Assembly: GCA_012295275.1 (NCBI GenBank)
Contig: CM022676.1
Span: forward strand, 4,241,738 to 4,305,737
Direction of reading: 5' to 3'
DNA length: 64,000 nt
DNA from: Chrysomallon squamiferum
Lineage: Eukaryota > Mollusca > Gastropoda > Neomphalida > Peltospiridae
Shown here piece after piece: positions 41,408 to 54,169 of the stretch; positions within the stretch are counted from its first letter, which is position 1; every line of letters starts with the position of its first letter. A model generated the notes under the pieces. The model saw only the letters and a list, made by a program, of their open reading frames with translations. It was not told the origin of the DNA and did not search any database. A program made the translations under genes and the position numbers.

Positions 41408-41420
<13 letters not shown>
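41112..41420. repeat. Dispersed repeat R2, copy 6
   Basis: R2 unit with a diverged AAAATGGCCGC core. Confidence 0.7.
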
Positions 41421-41444
<24 letters not shown>

Positions 41445-41518
41445 AGGTATGTAAATACACATATACAAGCATACACTGATACCCGAACATGCACATATAC
41501 CACCTACCTGCATATATG

Positions 41519-41554
<36 letters not shown>

Positions 41555-41939
41555 TATATATATATATCTATATATATATATATATATATATTTAAACATT
41601 AAATATATGGGTCTGTGTGCCTGTAGGTTTTTTTATATATATGTATATCTATGTATCACAACACACACACATATACACAGATTCATACATATATATATAT
41701 ACAGATATATACATACATATATATATATTAACAACATGTATATTTCATATATATATATGCAAATACCTAAATATATAACCTGTAAGATAAAATACCTTCA
41801 CACATCTATATAAATGTACATAAATACAAAACAAATAAATAAATAAAAAAACTAAAACGAAAAATATAAATAATACAAAAAAAAAAAATCAAATCAAATC
41901 AAATCAAAAGAAAACGAAGAAGAAGAAAAAACATTCTAA

Positions 41940-42231
41940 GCAGAATTAACTTTTCAAAATACAACTCTGTATGTTATATCTCAGGTTGCATTTTGTATTT
42001 TTCTGATTCAGTCGAGTGGATTTAGTTTATTAATAAATATGCAGAGCCAATGAGACTTTTGGTCACGTTTTGTTTCACACAGGAAGTAAACGTCATAAGT
42101 TACCAGAATAAAGTACAACAAGAAGGCGTCGAAAACTGCTTTTACATTAACAGCAGTAAAATCGAGAAAGCAGTGAAGAAAAGAAAGTAACTATATTTTT
42201 ATTAACGGCAGTAAAAACTAAAACACTGGAA
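41940..42231 (+). promoter_or_regulatory. Conserved 5' flank of copy E
   Basis: Shared upstream block with a single 88-bp-type unit. Confidence 0.35.
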
Positions 42232-42889
42232 ATGAGTTGTAAGTTATTCTGTGTGTTCGTGTTACTGTAATTTACGTACAAGATATGTATTTTATATTCC
42301 TCCTAAAAGACAGACGTCTCATAAAGTATAGTATAGCATAAACAACAGAAGACACAGTTGAGCGCATTTACTAATGACCTGCCGTTTACCTTGAATAATA
42401 CATGTAATAAATTATAGACTGGTCCGATACAACTAAATACAGAACAAAGAACAAAATTATATAAAATTAAATTTATTTATAGTTTTATTTGTAGATATAT
42501 TAATTAAATTTACTAGATAATAATTAGGCTCTCGTTATTGCTTGTATGAACAGTCTGGAGCATACCATTAAATCAGTCAGGGGTGTACAGGATACATGAC
42601 CTAATAAAGAGGTTTCTCTATCAAGTGGCTTTTCTGCATAACAGTCTGTCTGTCGGTATTTTCAGCGGGAAACAGTTATTTATACCTGAGTCTATCTCAT
42701 TTCAATTAGACTAAGTCTAAGTTATATTTCGTTGACTTGTGTGATTTGAATTTTTGAAACACATCTGTATTAAAGCATGAGACAATAAGATAAGATAACA
42801 TAACATTACATTAGGATATGAGAGTCCATAACATGGCGTATCGTAATAATGTAACATAATGAAATAAAGTAAAAGTATGGAATAAAGTA

Positions 42890-42890
<1 letters not shown>

Positions 42891-42953
<63 letters not shown>
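42891..42953. repeat. (ACT)n microsatellite
   Basis: Trinucleotide run upstream of E Ig1. Confidence 0.95.
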
Positions 42954-42954
<1 letters not shown>

Positions 42955-43121
42955 ATAATAATAACAATAACAATAATAATAATAATAATAATAATACATA
43001 AATAAATAAACAAATAAATAAAAATAACACAAAACTTAACAAGAATGTAATGTAAAAAATGAATTTAAATTTATTTGAACTTTTGTTTTTTTTCTCTCTA
43101 TTTTATTATTTTAAATTTTAG

Positions 43122-43432
43122 GTCAATATTACAGTTTAACAACATCAGACAGATATGCAATTGTTGGATCACCTTTTACTTTTACCTGCGAGACAGATTT
43201 TCATTTTCTTGAAGTAATTTGGTCTGTGAATAACACAGAATACAGGATGCATGAACGTGGAAGTAACGGTCAGTGTTATTTTCTTAGTGAACATCCAGAA
43301 GAATACACTTTTAACTGTTCAGATGAACTAACACTCTGACAATAAAATCAGTGAAACTCAGTCAACATGGAACAGTGTGGAGATGTGGTGATTTTAAACC
43401 AGGCAGCAATGAAATAAAACTTGAAGTTAGAG
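43122..43432 (+). pseudogene. Copy E Ig1 exon, frameshifted
   Basis: 311 bases. One A lost in GATGAACTAACACTCTGAC gives TGA. The first two thirds are open and conserved. Confidence 0.8.
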
Positions 43433-43742
43433 GTAAAAATCAGTTTTATTATTATCATCCTACAAAATATGTAATGCTAATGATGAAAAATGAAATAAAA
43501 TCAAGAAATCAGCAAAAATAATAACAAAATAAATATATATTAGTGACATTCATAATAATTATAATATCAACAGCAACAACTGAAACACTACACTATCACC
43601 ATCACTACGACGACAACATCCATAACTAACTACATGAGCAACCCACAGTTTCTACTCTCAGAAAGAATAAAACAAAAAGATGAAGACATTGATGATGGTG
43701 CTGATGATAATAATGATCAGGTTGATAATGTGCTTTTTTCAG

Positions 43743-44003
43743 GTGGTCCTGGAACATCACTCAAACTGAATACTTCGTCTGTTGTGACCGCTGTGGAAGA
43801 AAGTGACGTCATAGTGTCTTGTTCGGCGACGTGTTTCATCACGTGTAATTATGAATGGAAGGTCGCAGATGACGTCATAAGTAACACGAGCATTCTGTCA
43901 TTGGCTGATATTAATAGATCACAGACAGGTCTCTATGTGTGTACGGCTGAAAATCCAGATACGAACCAAACTGCTAATAAAACACTTCATTTGACTGTAC
44001 ATT
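43743..44003 (+). CDS. Copy E Ig2 exon, first copy
   Basis: Intact 261 bases with CSATCFITC, EWKV and GLYVCTAEN. The first codon after the junction is G rather than D. Confidence 0.8.
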
Positions 44004-44685
44004 GTAAGTAAGAAACTGATTATAGTAAAAATAAACATGATAAAATTATCCAGTAACTTAGTATTTGTTAGAGGTGTGTGCTTAAAATATCAGACAATCA
44101 ATTATAAACGTTTACGTGCGAATATCAAGTCTGTAGAAATGTTTAGATAGACGGACTCCGTCAACGTATTAGATCACGTACAGGATGTACGATACGATAA
44201 TGTTTACGTACGTAACTCATCTTCAGTTTAGCTTCCACGTACAACCCAAGGCTCATTCACGTTTTTTTTTCCGCTAAGGAACAGAAAATTAACAGACAAG
44301 TTTACTATTTCTAGATGATTGTCATGAGACTAGTGTAAGCTTGTACCATACAGAAATTAAAATTTATGCACTTTTCTTATAGTATGCCAAACAACAACAA
44401 CAACAACAATAACAATAACACCAATAACAATAACAATAACAACAATAACAATAACAATAACAATACTGATAGTAATAATAACAATAATAGCAACAACAAC
44501 AACAAAAATGGCGACAGTATTAGCAGATATAGCAAAAGTAATCATGCTCACGACACCATCCATATCAAACAAGACGGGAAAGATTAAACAAAAATATGAA
44601 GACAATGATGATGAAGCTGCCGATAATGATGATGATGATGTTGACAACGTTTTTACTTTTATTTATTTATTTATTTTTTGTTCAG

Positions 44686-44945
44686 ATGGTCCTGGAACAT
44701 CACTCAAACTAAATACTTCGTCTTTTGTGACTGCTGTGGAAGGAAGTGACGTCACCGTGTCTTGTTCGGCGACCTGCTTCATCTCGTGCAATTATCAGTG
44801 GAAGGTTGCAGATGACGTCATAAGTACAACAAGCATTCTGTCATTGGCTGATATTAATAGATCACAGAGAGGTCTCTATGTGTGTACGGTTGAAAATCCA
44901 GATACGAACCAAACTGCTAAAAAACACTTCATTTGACTGTACATT
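44686..44945 (+). pseudogene. Copy E Ig2 exon, second copy, frameshifted
   Basis: 260 bases. One T lost near the end changes NKTLHLTVH to KKHFI and stop. The core of the domain is intact. Confidence 0.8.
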
Positions 44946-45035
44946 GTAAGTAAGAAACTAATTATAGTGATGGTGATGATTATAATGATGACGATAAAGC
45001 TGATAAAATAGAAAATAAATATTTATTTATTTATG

Positions 45036-45073
<38 letters not shown>

Positions 45074-45089
45074 TTTTTTTTTTTCACAG

Positions 45090-45350
45090 ATGGTCCCGGT
45101 AGTTCACTTCGAGTCAATTCTTCATTTGACATCACTGTAGAGGAAGGAAGTGACATAACAATATCATGCAAAGCCGAATGCTTTGTCAAATGCCTTTACA
45201 GATGGGAACTGACCAATCAGATTGTCAGTAACAACGGACTACTGGCACTGACTAATATCACGAGATTTCAAGATGGCGTCTACACATGCATTGCTTCTAA
45301 TCCGGATACGAACCAAACATCACAGACGAAAATTATTCTTAATATTAAGT
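45090..45350 (+). CDS. Copy E Ig4 exon
   Basis: Intact 261 bases, nearly identical to 21492-21752. Confidence 0.8.
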
Positions 45351-45753
45351 GTGAGTGGGAGAATAAACTAAATGTAACGTTTATATGCTGCGCTGCAGTA
45401 TATATATATATATATTCACGTCTGTATATATATTTGTATGCTTATATGTGTATAAGTCTGCATGAATGTATGTATGTATGTATGTATACGTATTTGTATA
45501 TGCATCTTTATAAATATATGTACGTATGTATGTGTGTGTGTGCATCTGTATGCAGCATGAGTTTATGTAGTATGCATCTATGCATGTTTGTTACAGAAAT
45601 TACTTAGATCATTTAGCAATAGCAAATAAATAATTACCTAGTCTGTGAAGATATATTGATAATATCAAATATACAAATTAAGTAATTATTGAAGACATAT
45701 ACAAATATATTAATTTCAATGTCACATTTTTATTTGTGCTAACGAATTTTCAG

Positions 45754-45870
45754 GTGCTGTAGAAGACAACGGACAGTTTGGAAAAGGATTTGGCAGCGGT
45801 TTTGGAACGTTCCTTGTTCTGTCTGTTATCATTGTCATTGTCGTTGTTCTCTACGTCCGAAACAAAAAAA
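45754..45870 (+). CDS. Copy E transmembrane exon
   Basis: 117 bases. GSGFGTFLVLSVIIVIVVVL then YVRNKK. Confidence 0.8.
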
Positions 45871-46654
45871 GTATTTCTTTAATTTTTGTTTGTTTACTTA
45901 TTTATTTTTGTTTTGTTTGTTTGTTTCTTATTTATTTATTTGTTTGCTTGTTTGTTAGTTTCTTTCTTTCTTTTTTATTTATTTGCTTACTAATTTGTTT
46001 ATTTCTTTTTGTTTTACTTTCTATTGTTTATTTATTCATTCATTCATCCATTTGTTTGTTGCTTCGTTTATTCATTCATTCATTTATTCATTGAATCATG
46101 CTATTGCTTGTTTATTGTTTGTATCTTTATTTGTTTCTTTGTTCGTTTATTTCTTTTATTATGTATTTTATTCAGTTTTACGTAATAGTACAAGGGAGAT
46201 AAATCTAGTATAATTTACACAATTACCCTGAACAGAGTAACCAAACCTGTTTTCGCGACTAACTGGGCATTTCAGACACCTGATAAAGAAAAATGATGTT
46301 CAAGCAGAACAAGATTTAATCATGGATTTATTTTAGACAGACATTATACTAAAAATATTTCACGATCGGTGCTATTCCCAGTAATGAGGTCTGCAATTAC
46401 GTAGCACGATTTGATGAGAGGGGTATATTGTATACATAATAATAGCTAGTACTAGTATCACTGCCACCATCACCAACACCACCACTAACACCACTACTAC
46501 TACTATAACCACTAGTACTCCTACTAATACATTACTATGTGCATGATGGTGATGATGATATTATTATTATTATTACTATTTTTATCATTACTATTTTTAT
46601 TATTATTATTATTACTATTATTATTATTGTTATTATTATTAATGCTATTCTTTT

Positions 46655-46679
46655 TCTTCTTCTTCTTCTTCTTCTTCTT

Positions 46680-46709
<30 letters not shown>
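46655..46709. repeat. (CTT)n microsatellite
   Basis: Trinucleotide run replacing (TTA)n at this position. Confidence 0.95.
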
Positions 46710-46710
<1 letters not shown>

Positions 46711-46731
46711 TTATTATTATTAATATTACAG

Positions 46732-46759
46732 GTAAGAAGGCAGCTTCTAATCCAGAAAG
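46732..46759 (+). CDS. Copy E juxtamembrane tail exon
   Basis: 28 bases, one codon shorter than in B, KKAASNPE, frame kept. The donor is GTAGTT. Confidence 0.6.
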
Positions 46760-47025
46760 GTAGTTTAATTTATATATTTGTACTAATTTTTTTTAGATCT
46801 GTAAAATATATTCATGTGTTTACGTACGTCTATATTCATTTATATATTGATGAGTGTATGTAATCATGTATCTATGTACGTATGTGCATCTGTCGCAGTG
46901 TCTCTATCTGTGTATATATCTATTTATATTTGGATCGGTATATATTTATGTATGTAAAGTATGTTTGTAATATGGATATATGTATGTAATATATATGTAC
47001 TAAATATATATATATATATGTATAT

Positions 47026-47090
<65 letters not shown>

Positions 47091-47200
47091 TGTATGGTAT
47101 ATGTATATGTATGTGTGTTTGCATTTCTTTGCTTTTATACAGATTATTACATCAATGTATATGTAGTATATTTTATTTACATTTGAATTTTCATAATCAG

Positions 47201-47241
47201 CTCAGATCAACAAGTGTACTACAATGCTGGTCAGAATTCTG
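47201..47241 (+). CDS. Copy E YYNA tail exon with shifted acceptor
   Basis: The usual acceptor reads CAT instead of CAG. The next AG, six bases on, keeps the frame and gives SDQQVYYNAGQNS. Confidence 0.5.
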
Positions 47242-47249
47242 GTAAGTTG

Positions 47250-47295
<46 letters not shown>

Positions 47296-47514
47296 GCACG
47301 TACATACATACATACATACACACATACATACATACGCACATATATACAGACACACAAACACCTCACGTATATACATATATGCATACACTCAGACATGTCT
47401 ATGTACCTACCTACATTCAAAGATTGTTACATGCATTTTAATACACTCAATACATACATGAACGCGCTAACAATGTTTATATAAGCCAAAAGATAATTTC
47501 ATTCCATGTTTCAG

Positions 47515-47627
47515 ATAATCAGACTGCAGCAGCAACAGAACATCAAGATACAGGGAATTCATATTCTTCTCTTGAGGAAAGAGGATATGAGGTCCCATAT
47601 GACGTCATTAAGTTTGAGAACAAATGA
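47515..47627 (+). CDS. Copy E terminal ITAM-like exon
   Basis: 113 bases. NQTAAATEHQDTGNS leads into YSSL-x8-YDVI, KFENK and TGA. Confidence 0.8.
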
Positions 47628-48214
47628 GATCCTGTTCATGCATGATAAACAAGGAAACAAGAACTGTGTGTTAATCATTCACCTCTTAAGGACACCTTCA
47701 CGAAAACTTCAAGAATATTAAGTTGTTAACTCAAATACAAAGACTTCAGTTTCTACAGTGAAACCAGATTTGAACTGTGTAAATAGCTACCTGTGAGAAA
47801 TGTTATAAATATTTTAGTGAGTTGCTAATCGCGAATTTTTAATCATTCATTACCATTGTGTGAGATGTGATCTATGTGAAAACTTCGTGGGATTTCTGAC
47901 TTAAAATTAAACTATTTACCCACGTATATGTTAATTAAAAGAAACATTTTATCAATCTCAGTAACATTGGTCTCAATCTCACATGTTTCATCTTTTAATC
48001 TTTTATATTTCCTCAGATGTAAGATCCTTGACGTCATGAAAGTCTCTATTTTCTTGTATAACAGTAACACGAGAAATGAAATTCCTGGTTGACAATGGCA
48101 GAATAAATCTATATTTACAATTTTTTTTTTATACTAACAAGAGTTTCCTTGTCACGGCTTCGTAAACCATATCTATCCAAACTGTTCCCTTTTTTTTTGG
48201 GGGGGGGGGGTCAT

Positions 48215-49545
48215 ATTTATATACTCTATTTACATTGAGTAAAGCATAATTCTATGTGATGATTTTGCAAAAGTTGGACGAGCGTTCGGGCGTACGAATC
48301 GATTTTGTTTGTGTTTTTTTTGTTTTTTTATGTTGAAACAAACGGCTTGGATTGGATTAAAAAACTTTTTGTTTTTTTAAACAATGTTTCTATGTGTGCA
48401 TGTTTCCTGTTAAATGTCTTTCTCTGTACTGTTCGATTTTATTGGGAATTGTTGCTTATGTAACAAAAGGCCGAAATGATAGAAAATGGGTTAAAGGAAA
48501 TATGGGCAAGCTGTTAGATCGGGAAAAAGGACAAGGGACATATGAAGGGAACTGATGTAAGTACTAAACTATATTTACAGGGCGTTTTTTTTTATACTAA
48601 CAAGAGTTTCCTTTCCACGGCTTCGTAAACTATATCTAACCAAGCTGTTCACTTTTTTTGATACTTGTGAGTTTTTCACATTTTTATTCTCTATTTACAT
48701 AATTCTATCTGATGATTTTGTAAAAGTTTGAGAGGGTTCGGGTGTAGGAATCGATTTTTTTCTTGTTTTTGTTTTTTATATTGAAATATACGGCTTGGAT
48801 TGGATTTTAAATGCTTTTGTTTTCTTAAACAATGTTTCTGTGTGTCCATATTTCCTTTTAATTGTGCATTATCTCTACTGTTCGATTTTATTGGGAATTG
48901 TTGCTTATGTAAGAAAGACCGAAATTAGAGAAAATGGGTTAAAGGAATTGTGAGCAAGCATTTTCAATGGGAAACAGCACAAGGGACGGAATGAAATGAA
49001 CCATGTAAGAACTAAACCAGTGTGTACTATTCCTCTGCTCATTAACTTATCTTTCTTTATCATATTAGCATGTTTGTATCTGTGTTCGTGATCACAAAGA
49101 TTTTTTTCGTTGACATAATAAATACATTTTCCAGTTCTCTGCTATATTTTATTCTTTCCGTTCGTACACAATAAGTAAAGTAATGTTTCTCTTTGTCTTT
49201 CAAATGTGTTCGTCTGTTTGTGTGTCTTTGTTTATAACAAGCTTTCTCCATCGATTTTTGTATTTCAACCATTCTGATTTTTCACACCTCTCTTTTCTTT
49301 TCTGTTATTCTCAATTTATCTGTTACTCTGTCTGATTGTTCTTTCTTTCTTTACTTCACTGTATCCACACATCCATCCATCTGTCTACCCAATCACTGTC
49401 TCTGAATATATAATTACGTATGTAAGAACGTATGTCTAATGAAACGACAGAACATGCGTTAAACGAATTCTGGACAAGGAGTTAGAACAGGAAAATAGAC
49501 AAGGGTCATAATAAAGGGAAGTTACATAACTTGTAAACGTACGTT
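48215..49545. repeat. Intergenic repeat R1, internally duplicated
   Basis: R1 with its first part repeated (the segment around 48240-48560 recurs at about 48660-49000). No gene seen. Confidence 0.65.
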
Positions 49546-49555
49546 TGAGTGTGTC

Positions 49556-49606
<51 letters not shown>

Positions 49607-49646
49607 GTTTGTGGGTATGTATACTATACCTATGTATGTGTATATC

Positions 49647-49684
<38 letters not shown>

Positions 49685-49689
<5 letters not shown>

Positions 49690-49990
49690 GCACAGATATA
49701 CACACAATAGAAAGAGTATGCTACTCAATGACTTGACAGAAAGAGTGTCCTGTGTTTTAGGTTATATCGTTAGTTCGTCTTTTTTCATACATCACTTGTT
49801 CTAAACTGAGTGGTAGAGTCCCAACGTACAACAATAAAACTGTCCACGTGATGTAATGACGTAGGACACAAAACTTGGCAAAGATGTTGTGTAGATCATG
49901 TTACTATTCAAAATGGCTGCCCTTTTTCTATGCAGCAAAGATTTCTCTTGATTAAAAATGCACACGCACACTTACTTACATGCACACACA
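49685..49990. repeat. Dispersed repeat R2, copy 7
   Basis: R2 unit preceded by TA runs at 49569-49604 and 49657-49688, and followed by a TG run at about 50061-50099. Confidence 0.7.
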
Positions 49991-50049
49991 CACACAGACA
50001 CATATAAAAGCATACATTGACACCCGAACATTTACAACCTACCTACATG

Positions 50050-50100
<51 letters not shown>

Positions 50101-50137
50101 CTGTGCGCGTCTATTTTTGTTTATATATGTACATAGA

Positions 50138-50183
<46 letters not shown>

Positions 50184-50523
50184 TTAATGTAAGTAGAAAA
50201 ACACACACATATGCACACATAGATACATATATACTTAACTACATGTCTACATATATGTGTATAAATGCACATATGGAAATACATACGCCTGTAAGGTAAA
50301 ATATCTTCACAGATACTTATAAAGGTACATAAATACACTCGGATATCAGTAAAAAAAATTATAATAATAAAAAAAATATTAAAGAAATAAAGAAAAAAGA
50401 AAAAAGAAAAAGAAAACGAAGAAGAAGAAATAACACTCTAAGCAGAATTAACTATTAAAAATACAACGCTGTATGTTATATCTCAGAGTCCATTATGTAT
50501 TTTTCTGATTCAGTCGAATGGAT

Positions 50524-50875
50524 AAAGTTTATTAATAAATATGCAGAGGCACTGAGACTAGTGTTCATATTGTGTATGAAGCAGGATGTAAATCTGCTAT
50601 GTTACCAGAATAAAGTTTATTAATAAATATGAAGAGCCAATGAGACTAGTGTTCATTTTGTGTATGAAGCAGGATGTAAATCTGCTATGTTACCAGGATA
50701 AAGTTTATTAATAAATATGCAGAGGCACTGAGACTAGTGTTCATATTGTGTATGAAGCAGGATGTAAATCTGCTATGTTACCAGAATAAAGTTTATTAAT
50801 AAATATGAAGAGCCAATGAGACTAGTGTTCATTTTGTGTATGAAGCAGGAAGGAAACTTGATACGTTAGCAGAAT
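50524..50875 (+). repeat. Four tandem 88-bp units in the 5' flank of copy F
   Basis: Units start at 50524, 50612, 50700 and 50788, each AAAGTTTATTAATAAATATG and onward. Units 1 and 3 share GAGGCACTGAGA, units 2 and 4 share GAGCCAATGAGA, so the array is a duplicated pair. Other genes have one or two units. Confidence 0.9.
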
Positions 50876-51369
50876 AAAGTACAAGAAGAAGACGTTGAAA
50901 ACTGATTTTACATTAGCAGCAGTAAAATCGAGAAAGCAGTGAAGAAAAGAAAGTAACTATATTTTTATTAATGGCAGTTAAAACTAAGACACTGGAAATG
51001 AGTTGTAAGTTATTCTGTGTGTTCGTGTTACTGCGATGTGTAATTTACGTACAAGTTATGTATTTTATATTGCGTCGAAGTTATGTTTCCTTGAATAATG
51101 TTAAAAATATATGCGTAATTGTGTGATTTGCATTTTTGAAACATATCTATATTAAAACACGTGACAATAACATAACATAACATAACAACAATATATAATT
51201 ACAGAGTGTAAAGTAACGTAACGTAATGTAACATAATTATGGAAGAAAGTATAAATAAATAATAAATAAATAAATTAATAAAAATAACACAAAAACTTAA
51301 CAAGAATGTAATTATAAAAAATGAATTTAATTTTATTTGAATATTTTTATTTTTTATTTTAAATTTTAG

Positions 51370-51681
51370 GTCTGCATTACAATTTAACAACATCAGACAG
51401 ATATGCAATTTGTGGATCACCTTTTACTTTTACCTGCCAGAGAGATTTTCATTTTTTTGTAATAAGTTGGTTTGAGAATACCAGAATGTACAAGATGAGT
51501 GATCGAGATGGACACGGTCAGTGTCATTTTCACAGTGAACATCCAGAAGAATACACTTTTAACTGTTCAAATGGTATTAACACTGTGACAATAAAATCAG
51601 TGAAACTCAGTCAACATGGAACAGTGTGGAGATGAGGTGATTTTAAACCAGGCAGCAATGAAATAAAACTGGAAGTAAGAG
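51370..51681 (+). pseudogene. Copy F Ig1 exon with nonsense codon
   Basis: 312 bases, frame intact, but the WRC cysteine codon TGT is TGA at 51633-51635. Confidence 0.85.
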
Positions 51682-51780
51682 GTAAAATTAACTTATTTAT
51701 TATTAATATTATTACTGTATATATTATACGTTTAACAAAAGTAATGATATAAAACTGGAAGTGAGAGGTAAAATTAAGTT
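51682..51780 (+). repeat. Extra copy of the Ig1 3' end and donor
   Basis: One further AAAACTGGAAGTGAGAG|GTAAAATT unit about 90 bases after the real donor. Confidence 0.7.
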
Positions 51781-52689
51781 TCATTATTATCATCCTACGA
51801 AATGTGTACTGTTAATTATGACAAAACAATAAACTAAATAGATCAGCAAACATATTAGCAAAATAAATATAAATAAATAAATAAATAACAAAACTAAATA
51901 AATAGTACTGACGTTAGTAATAATTATAATATCATCAGCAACAACTGAAACACTGCACTATCACCATCACTCCGACGAGAACATCCATAACTAACAATAC
52001 GAGCAACCCACAATTTCTACTGTCAGAAAGATTAAACAAAACTATGAAGACAGTGATGATGATGCTGCCGATAATGATGATCATGTTGATAATGTGCTGT
52101 TTTCAGGTTGTCCTGGAACATCACTCAAGCTGAATACTTCATCTGTTGTGACTGCTGTGGAAGTAAGAAACTAATTAGAGTAAAAATAAAAATGATAAAG
52201 TGAACAAATAACTTAGTGTTTATTAGAGGTGTGTGTTAAAATATCAGACAATCAATTATAAATGTTTACGTGCGAATATCCAGTCTGTAGAATGGCTTAG
52301 ATAGACGGACTCCGTCAACGTATTAGATCACGTACAGGATGTACGATACGGGTCACGTACGTAACTCATCTTCAGTTTAGCTTCGACGTATACCCCAAGG
52401 CTCATTCGCGGTTTTTTTTGTACTTTTTTTTTAATTCATTTTATTTTGAATTTAATTTTGAATACAGATCATAAATAGTTATATAATAACTATTCAGAGA
52501 GATTCAGAGAGAGAGAGAGAGAGATATAGATGCATGCATCAGAAATGATAGAGAAATATTAAAATCTAAATTATTTTTGGAAGTATCTTTCTTTTATTTT
52601 TTTGACAAACATTTTTTGACCCTTAACTTACTTTGAGTAGCATATAATAACGTAATCTCACGTTTTTATTTTCATTACTTAATTTTCAG

Positions 52690-52806
52690 GCCCTGTAGAA
52701 GATAACGATCAGTTTGGAAAAGGATTTGGCAGCGGTTTTGGGACGTTTTTCGTTGTGTCTGTTATCATAGTCATCATCGTCTTCCTCTACTTCCGATATA
52801 AAAGAA
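52690..52806 (+). CDS. Copy F transmembrane exon
   Basis: 117 bases, open. GSGFGTFFVVSVIIVIIVFL then YFRYKR. Diverged from the others but still a membrane segment. Confidence 0.7.
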
Positions 52807-53018
52807 GTATTTATTGATTTGTTTGTTTATTTATTTGTTTGTTTGTTTCCTTCTTTCCTTCCTTCTTTCTTTCTTTCTTTCTTTCTTTCTTCTTAATTGA
52901 TTCTTTTTATTTTACTTTCTAATATAATATACACAGACACATATTAGCACGATTATTGTTTTCTTCGCAGATCACAATTTTTAAATATAAGAAAACATAA
53001 TTGAATTCTATGTTTCAG

Positions 53019-53123
53019 GTAATCAGACTGCAGCAGCAGCAGAACATCAAGATACAGAGAATTCATATTCTTCTCTAGACGAAAGACGATATGAGTTCAT
53101 ATATGACGTCTTAATACCTGATG
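53019..53123 (+). CDS. Copy F ITAM-like exon
   Basis: 105 bases. NQTAAAAEHQDTEN leads into YSSL-x8-YDVL and IPD. Open, in a copy otherwise decayed. Confidence 0.75.
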
Positions 53124-53221
53124 GTAAGAGAACTGATATTAATTAACGATAAAGAAGAAAACCAGTATTGTTTGTTAACCATACGCTTATTCAGACACTT
53201 CCACGAAAACAGAAACAAGAG

Positions 53222-53238
53222 AGATAGATAGATAGATG

Positions 53239-53270
<32 letters not shown>

Positions 53271-53325
53271 CATAGATGGATAGATAGATATTTAGATAGA
53301 TGATAGATAGATAGATAGATAGATA
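53222..53325. repeat. (GATA)n microsatellite
   Basis: Tetranucleotide run after the ITAM exon, as in gene A. Confidence 0.9.
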
Positions 53326-53569
53326 TAGGTATTTGTTATCCGGAAATGTTTGTAATTTTATGAATTTATATTTTAATTTGATGAATCAGTTAAAATAGAA
53401 ACATTCTAAAAATTTCCATTTATTTTCGATATGATGAATTACCTAAATAGTTATTTTATGTTGAAATTGTGTTTTCCATTCATGTTTTATATACACCTTT
53501 AGCACGAAATTGTTTTTTCCACATGTTAAAAAAGTTTTATAGAAAGGAAAATTTCACTGCATGTTTCAG

Positions 53570-53619
53570 ATAATCAGACTGTGCCAGCGGCTGTACAACA
53601 AGATACAGAGATGTTATAA
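53570..53619 (+). CDS. Copy F terminal exon
   Basis: NQTVPAAVQQDTEML and TAA; the usual TGA has become TTA. Confidence 0.65.
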
Positions 53620-54169
53620 AGTTTGAAAATGAACGAAATGTTGTTCATGAATGTTAAAGAAGAAAACAAGTTCTATTTGTTAATCATGTACTTTTAAAAC
53701 TGTTTCACAGAAATTAATTTGTTAAAGTCAAATTTTTTTTTTATTAAAATACAAAGACTTCAGTTTCTACAGTGACACCGCATTTGAACTGTGTAAATAG
53801 CTACCTGTGAGAAATGTTATAAATACTTTAATGAGTTGCTAATCGCAAATTTTTAATCATTGTTTACCATTGTATGAATTGTGACTCTATGTGAAAACTT
53901 CGGGAGATTTATGACGTAAAATTAAAATATTTACCCACGTATACATTAATTAAAAGAAACATTTGATCAATCTCTGTAACACTGGTCTCATTCGATATCT
54001 TTCATGTTTTAATGTTTTATATTTCCTCAGAATAATCCTTGATATTTAAAGTCTTTTTTTTAATACAGTAACATGAGAAATGAAATTTCTTCCCACGGCT
54101 TCGTAAACTTTGTCTGTCAAAGCTGTTCTCTTTTTTGGTGATACCTGTGAGGTTTTCATATTTTTATTC

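Larger units (their letters stand above)
42232..47627 (+). pseudogene. Copy E: Ig receptor copy related to gene B
   Basis: Exons by homology: signal 42232 (seven-base deletion gives a TAA at 42268 and the donor GT is AT), Ig1 43122-43432 (one base lost, stop), Ig2 43743-44003 (intact), second Ig2 44686-44945 (one base lost, stop at 44934), Ig4 45090-45350 (intact), Ig5 remnant, TM 45754-45870 (intact), 46732-46759, 47201-47241 and 47515-47627. The tail still reads VYYNAGQNS and YSSL-x8-YDVI followed by KFENK and stop. From Ig4 onwards it is nearly identical to gene B. The multiple lesions make it a probable pseudogene, though an alternative start is possible. Confidence 0.7.
50998..53619 (+). 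pseudogene. Copy F: eroded Ig receptor pseudogene
   Basis: Signal exon 50998-51055 (donor GT changed to TT), Ig1 51370-51681 (stop in place of the last cysteine), Ig2 reduced to 52107-52162 by a deletion of about 205 bases, Ig3, Ig4 and Ig5 deleted, TM 52690-52806 intact, ITAM-like exon 53019-53123 intact, terminal exon 53570-53619. Deletions joined introns directly, for example at about 52430 and 52600. Its Ig5-TM intron lacks the Tc1 relic, giving an empty site for gene A. Confidence 0.8.
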
